Shown one piece after another: positions 59,977 through 64,000 of a DNA stretch of 64,000 nt. This DNA is from Casuarina equisetifolia (Eukaryota > Streptophyta > Magnoliopsida > Fagales > Casuarinaceae). Each line of letters begins with the position of its first letter. Position 1 is the first letter of the stretch. The stretch is from contig CM052357.1 of the NCBI GenBank assembly GCA_028551475.1, forward strand, positions 11,083,931-11,147,930, read 5' to 3'. The position numbers were made by a program, and so were the translations under genes. The notes beneath the pieces are model-generated. The model saw nothing but the letters and a program-made list of their open reading frames with translations, did no database searches and was not told where the DNA came from.

Positions 59977-60400
59977 TTTTAACTCGCATTTATTTGACGG
60001 TCATTGAATTCCTGTCAGGGTGATCTAAAAGGTGAGAAACTCACCAATTTTGTAGCCAAAAATTGAATAATTGGGAAAAAAAAAGTAACAAGAAGAAATT
60101 CACACAATGGCCCCACAGAAAATTAGAATGCTAAGATTCACTAAAGATTCTTAACATTCATTTTCAGATGTTGAAAACAACAGAACATGAGATTCTGAAG
60201 TATTAAACGTAGCTTCTCTTTCCGCACATTCCTGAGGAACCAAGCGGAATCCACAATGAAAAGTGAAGAGAAAAAAAAAGGAAGGACTTGGAAAATCAAA
60301 GCAGAGAAATCGAGTATACCGAGGGAGAAGACGGCAGTAAGAGAACGAGAGACACAGAAAGTACCGAGGGAGAAGACGGCCATCCTTGTAAGAAGCAGAA
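59977..60400 (-). promoter_or_regulatory. PIGQ 5' region with a 19-bp direct repeat and an upstream ATG
   Basis: A perfect 19-bp repeat, taccgagggagaagacggc, lies at 60317-60335 and 60362-60380. On the sense strand it places GCCGTCTTCTCCCTCGGTA twice, the first right behind an ATG at 60383-60381 that opens an 80-codon frame. That frame ends at 60141 before the main start, so it would be an upstream reading frame or part of a 5' UTR intron. Confidence 0.4.
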
Positions 60401-61084
60401 ATGGCTAATAGTTGGGAGGTGAAACGCTGTGCTTTGATGCGAGCGTTTGTACCACTAGACCTTTTTCCTTTTTCTTTTCTCTTTTACTCTTTTGGGTAAA
60501 GCATATCCCGCGCATAACGCTCAACGGCTTCCCGTAAATTTCAACAAAACTGGTCCAAGAAGTTGCTTGAACTCTACTTTGTCCCATTGCGTAAGTAAGC
60601 CACCGAAGTTGGCTTTTCTTCACGACCAGACGAGGTCAGTGAGGAAAATGTCTTCAAAGCAACAATAAATTATCACTGTATGAACAAGTTCTGAGGGGAA
60701 AACGACTTTGTCTGGAGATTGAACGCATTCATTCTTCATGTGACAGCTGAGAATTGCAAGGAAAAGTTCTCACAAATCGTTCTCACGGTGGGAGTGACTA
60801 ATTTGAAGGGAAATGAATCCTCTTTAAGTATTTGAATTTGTAATTTTGTTTATAAACAGAAAGCAGACTGTATGTTATATAAATTGCTTCGTTGTTCAAC
60901 AACACAATTAAAATTCAGTTCAGACTTTAAATTTTGTGTTTAATAACATATTTTTTCTGAGTTTTTATCATCTCCAAGACCAAAAATAGAGGTCCAAGGA
61001 AAAATCCTAATTTACAAACACAATAGATTTTCGGCGAAATGGCATTATTCATATAGTTTATTCCTTTCCAGCGAAGAACTCATG
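60400..61084. other. Intergenic region right of PIGQ
   Basis: It contains the probable PIGQ promoter; no clear TATA box. A 72-codon minus-strand frame (60623-60405) has no recognisable features. Confidence 0.4.
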
Positions 61085-61700
61085 GCCTCCAACACCCTTT
61101 ACACACTATATGGTCATCTTGATAGCAATGACACCATGAGCTTGGTGGGTGGGAGTATGACCTAACCTGTGATTATATACTATATTAAAAGACTTAAAGT
61201 TTAATTCAAAAGTTAATTTATATGTTTAAATAAACTTATTTTATTTACACTTAATTATAGGTTTTCCTTCTCTTTGGAATAGAATTCATAATTTCCAACA
61301 CTCCCTTTACACACCAAGAGATTGTCTTAATGGCAATGATGCCATATGCATAATAAGTAATAATAAGACATAACACGAGCTCTAGTACTATGTTGAAAAA
61401 CTTAAAACTTAATTGAAAAGCTATAATATTAGTTAAAGGAAATTTTTTTTATTTAAACTTAATGATAAGTTCCATCATCTTTGGTATAGGACTTTAAGCG
61501 ATCTTTAACACTCACTTGCAAGAGATTGTTCGACTAGGAATGATTTTATGCAAGTGATGGATGGAAGTAGAGCTTAACCTTGTTAAAAAGCTCAAAACCC
61601 AACCTAAATTCTAGTTCAAAGATTGAAAGAAACTTTATTCATTTAATTTTAACCACATACTTTCTAGAGTGAGTTTAGGTATTTAATATTCTTTGCACAC
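61085..61700. repeat. Three tandem degenerate repeats of about 205 bp with PBS-like motifs
   Basis: Units start near 61085, 61293 and 61503 (tccaacacccttta, tccaacactccctttacac, tttaacactcacttgc) and share gcaatgacacc-like and ttaaacttaatgataa-like blocks. Each also has a variant of gagctctgataccatgttaa (clearest: gagctctagtactatgttga at 61378-61397), the reverse of a tRNA-Met primer-binding site. They look like tandem LTR-end fragments on the minus strand. Confidence 0.6.
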
Positions 61701-61719
61701 AAAAAGGTTAATTTTTCTT

Positions 61720-64000
61720 TCTTTCTTTTTTCTTTCTTTTTTTTTTTAGAGAACATAAATTATACCCTGACAAATTTTAGTAATATCAACAAGGTTTGGC
61801 GTAATAATCATACCTCGAATAAATACAACGGGCAAAGTATAATCCTAAAACATTTAAAGAAAAGCAAATCACTTACATATTAAATTGCCACACATAACTA
61901 AAAGTAGACAAAAAAAAATACATTAGGTAGTACATTCACTTAATCCTACAATGATCTATAATTGCCTAAGCCTAGTTGATCTTTTACATAAGCATCTAAG
62001 TATAGATGAGGTAATGAGCCAAGTTGGTAAAAAATTTTCACATTTTGAATGGCATGGCCATGATTGGTGAGATAATCTGCTACCACATTCCCCTCATGAT
62101 ACACATGACACAAAAGTGCATAAAGAATCATAGGCAAATATTAAAGTATGACATATTCCAATTTTCATGAAGTCCTCCATTGTTTGAACAGACATTGAAT
62201 TAAATAGAAAGAATTTGATTCAATAACCTAAGGTACTTGATTTTGTGCATGACATATTTTAAGGCCCTCTAACAATGTATATTCTTACGTTTCTGCACTA
62301 CTTCCAAGATTCAACTTGGTGGAAAAAGCCATGATGAAACCTTTGTTCTGATCTTTAAGGATTCCCCTTCTAGCATTATTCCCCATGATGCTTGATCTAT
62401 CCATATTCAACTTGTATTGCCTCGTAGAAAAAGGTTGCCAATGAATCAAATCTTCTCACCCCCATGGAATGTAAATCACAAGAACATTTAACACAACTAA
62501 CGATATTTGATCTAGAAGACGTACTTGAACCTTGACTTGGATTAGAGTTTATAGTTGGAGCATCCGATGTGTAACATTGTTAATTTTGAACAAAGACATA
62601 TACTTACCATTATGTTTTGTTGAATTCCTAGTCAACCAACTTTTTCTTGCAATAACTCCTCGCAAAATGGCTACTATCAATATCCTCTAATTATGCCATG
62701 GGGCCTTTAAGTACCATAAAGAAACAAGATCAAATATAAAAGTAAAATGAGTAGGTACCTAAAATGCGTCACCAAATGTCTTCCAAAGTTGTTGTGTCAA
62801 TCTACTATGCTTACTTGATCCATATTCTCATGTTCGCCCTTATTACATCAATAATACTTAATGCCAATTAGATTCCCTTTCTTTGCATATTAAATTCCAC
62901 ATGGATGCCATAATGAATTAATTTCCACATAAACAATCCAATATTATGATGGACAATTTTGTTCCACAAAAAATTTGTCCAAAGCATTTTTTCTTTTTTT
63001 TACTCTCTGGTCATGATACACTAATGAAGTTAAAATTCATCAGAAGCATTCAAATCACAAACAAGCCCATCTAGGTTGGTTACAAACAATTTTGTTAACC
63101 TACTCTTGCTACTCACTAGACAAATGTTCTTTAACAAAATCTTGATTCTAAAAGTTTCCTTTACCGCTATATCTTGTTTATGGGCATAAAGGATACCAAA
63201 GAAGTTGTCTAAGCCAATTATCCTTCCAAAATGAGCATTTACCATGCTTAACTGAATACTCCAACCAAGGCAAAAGCATCTTCCATGTATGTGAATGTGC
63301 ATTCTTTTTACCTTGGCTAATTACTTCCATTGGGTGCCCATACTTAACCTGTATAATTGAAGCCCACAATGATTATCCTTAAACAAATTGCCATGCAAAC
63401 TTTGTTTAAAGGGCCTGCATCATTTACTCTAAGTTTCAAACTCCTAAACCACCTTCTTCTATAGGCATGCATATACTCTGTCATTTAACCAAATGACTAC
63501 CATGACCATTTCTATTACTCCATATGAATTTGGATAGTATATTGTTAATCTTGTATATGATCGTTTTAGGCACTTTTATGATGGAAAGAGTATGTATTAG
63601 CATAATGGAGAGAACATTTTTGATCAATGTCAATTTTCCCTTTATGATAAGAATTTTATTTTCTAATTTTGCATTTTATTAGCTATATCATCCACCATCT
63701 TGTCTAAGTAATGAATGCAACTTTGCCCTTTGAATAACGGAATGCCTAAGTATTTAACTAACAGGTCTATAAAAGAAAATCCTATTATCTGTTTAATAAG
63801 TTTTTTCTTTGATGGTTCTAACTTCTTTGAAACTATTATCCTCATCTTCTTTAAATTAACCTTTTGTCCACTATATATTTCATATTCTTGTAATAAAGTC
63901 TTAAGATACTCAAGAGATTTTTATTTCCTTCCATAAAAATTAACATATCATCAACATATAATAAATGAGAAACTCTCCCAAAATTATTATCACCTTTAAA
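61720..64000 (-). mobile_element. LINE (L1 clade), 3' part with RT, zinc-binding region and RNase H, degenerate
   Basis: On the minus strand the RT catalytic motif is at 63955-63947 (SHLLYVDDMLIFMEG). It is followed by KYLGIPLFKGQSCIHYLDKM (63845-63663), a WASIIQVKYG region (63369-63178), and an RNase H-like C-terminus (62137-61946: CHVYHEGNVVADYLTNHGH). An A-rich tail on the sense strand lies at about 61750-61712. Stops separate the pieces. The 5' half is beyond the window edge. Confidence 0.82.

Noticed and set aside
1..64000. CRISPR arrays, tRNA or rRNA genes, or bacterial operons
   Set aside because: No regularly spaced identical repeats, cloverleaf with anticodon arm or ribosomal RNA sequence was seen; the DNA is plant nuclear.

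Overview
This window is nuclear DNA of a flowering plant, almost certainly a eudicot: it is AT-rich, genes have GT-AG introns, and nested LTR retrotransposons and LINEs fill most of the space. The gene set (UGT85-type glucosyltransferase, dihydroflavonol-4-reductase-like, GASA/snakin, plant-type PIGQ/GPI1) and the gene/transposon texture fit a woody eudicot such as grapevine, but the species is inference. No bacterial operon, CRISPR array, tRNA or rRNA gene was seen.

1-19.5 kb is transposon territory. A Sirevirus-type Ty1/copia element (1-7747, left LTR cut by the window edge) sits exactly inside the reverse-transcriptase region of an older minus-strand copia element (7748-11426). A minus-strand Ty3/gypsy chromovirus with two 650-bp LTRs follows (11704-17383). 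All three are dead: stops, frameshifts and altered catalytic residues.

19.5-32.5 kb holds a UGT85A-like pseudogene (minus strand, 19566-21264), then a tandemly repeated non-coding segment present three times. The third copy is split by a 7-kb copia element (24438-31431) whose 5' edge was itself tandemly duplicated.

32.6-50 kb is more genic. A six-exon DFR-like gene (32735-35674) keeps a 337-codon frame but lacks the GT at its intron-2 donor. A 5'-truncated LINE (about 36582-37580) with an apparent 11-bp target duplication follows. Two short paralogous genes (41201-41503 and 44829-45068) encode proteins sharing an N-terminal FFPTDFFYPR motif; a solo LTR and SINE-like sequences lie between them. 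A four-exon GASA/snakin gene (minus strand, 48412-47080) comes next.

50-60.4 kb is one minus-strand gene of nine coding exons, 59976 to 50254, encoding a PIGQ/GPI1 homologue of the ER enzyme that starts GPI-anchor synthesis. Its 4.8-kb intron 6 contains an old LINE and a TRIM-like miniature LTR element. To the right lie three degenerate tandem repeats with primer-binding-site-like motifs (about 61085-61700), then the 3' part of a minus-strand LINE (about 61720 to the window end).

The genes are unrelated housekeeping, specialised-metabolism and peptide genes that do not form one pathway; UGT85 and DFR both belong to specialised metabolism but are not obviously functionally linked here. All exon boundaries come from reading splice sites and family resemblance by eye, without transcripts or database searches.
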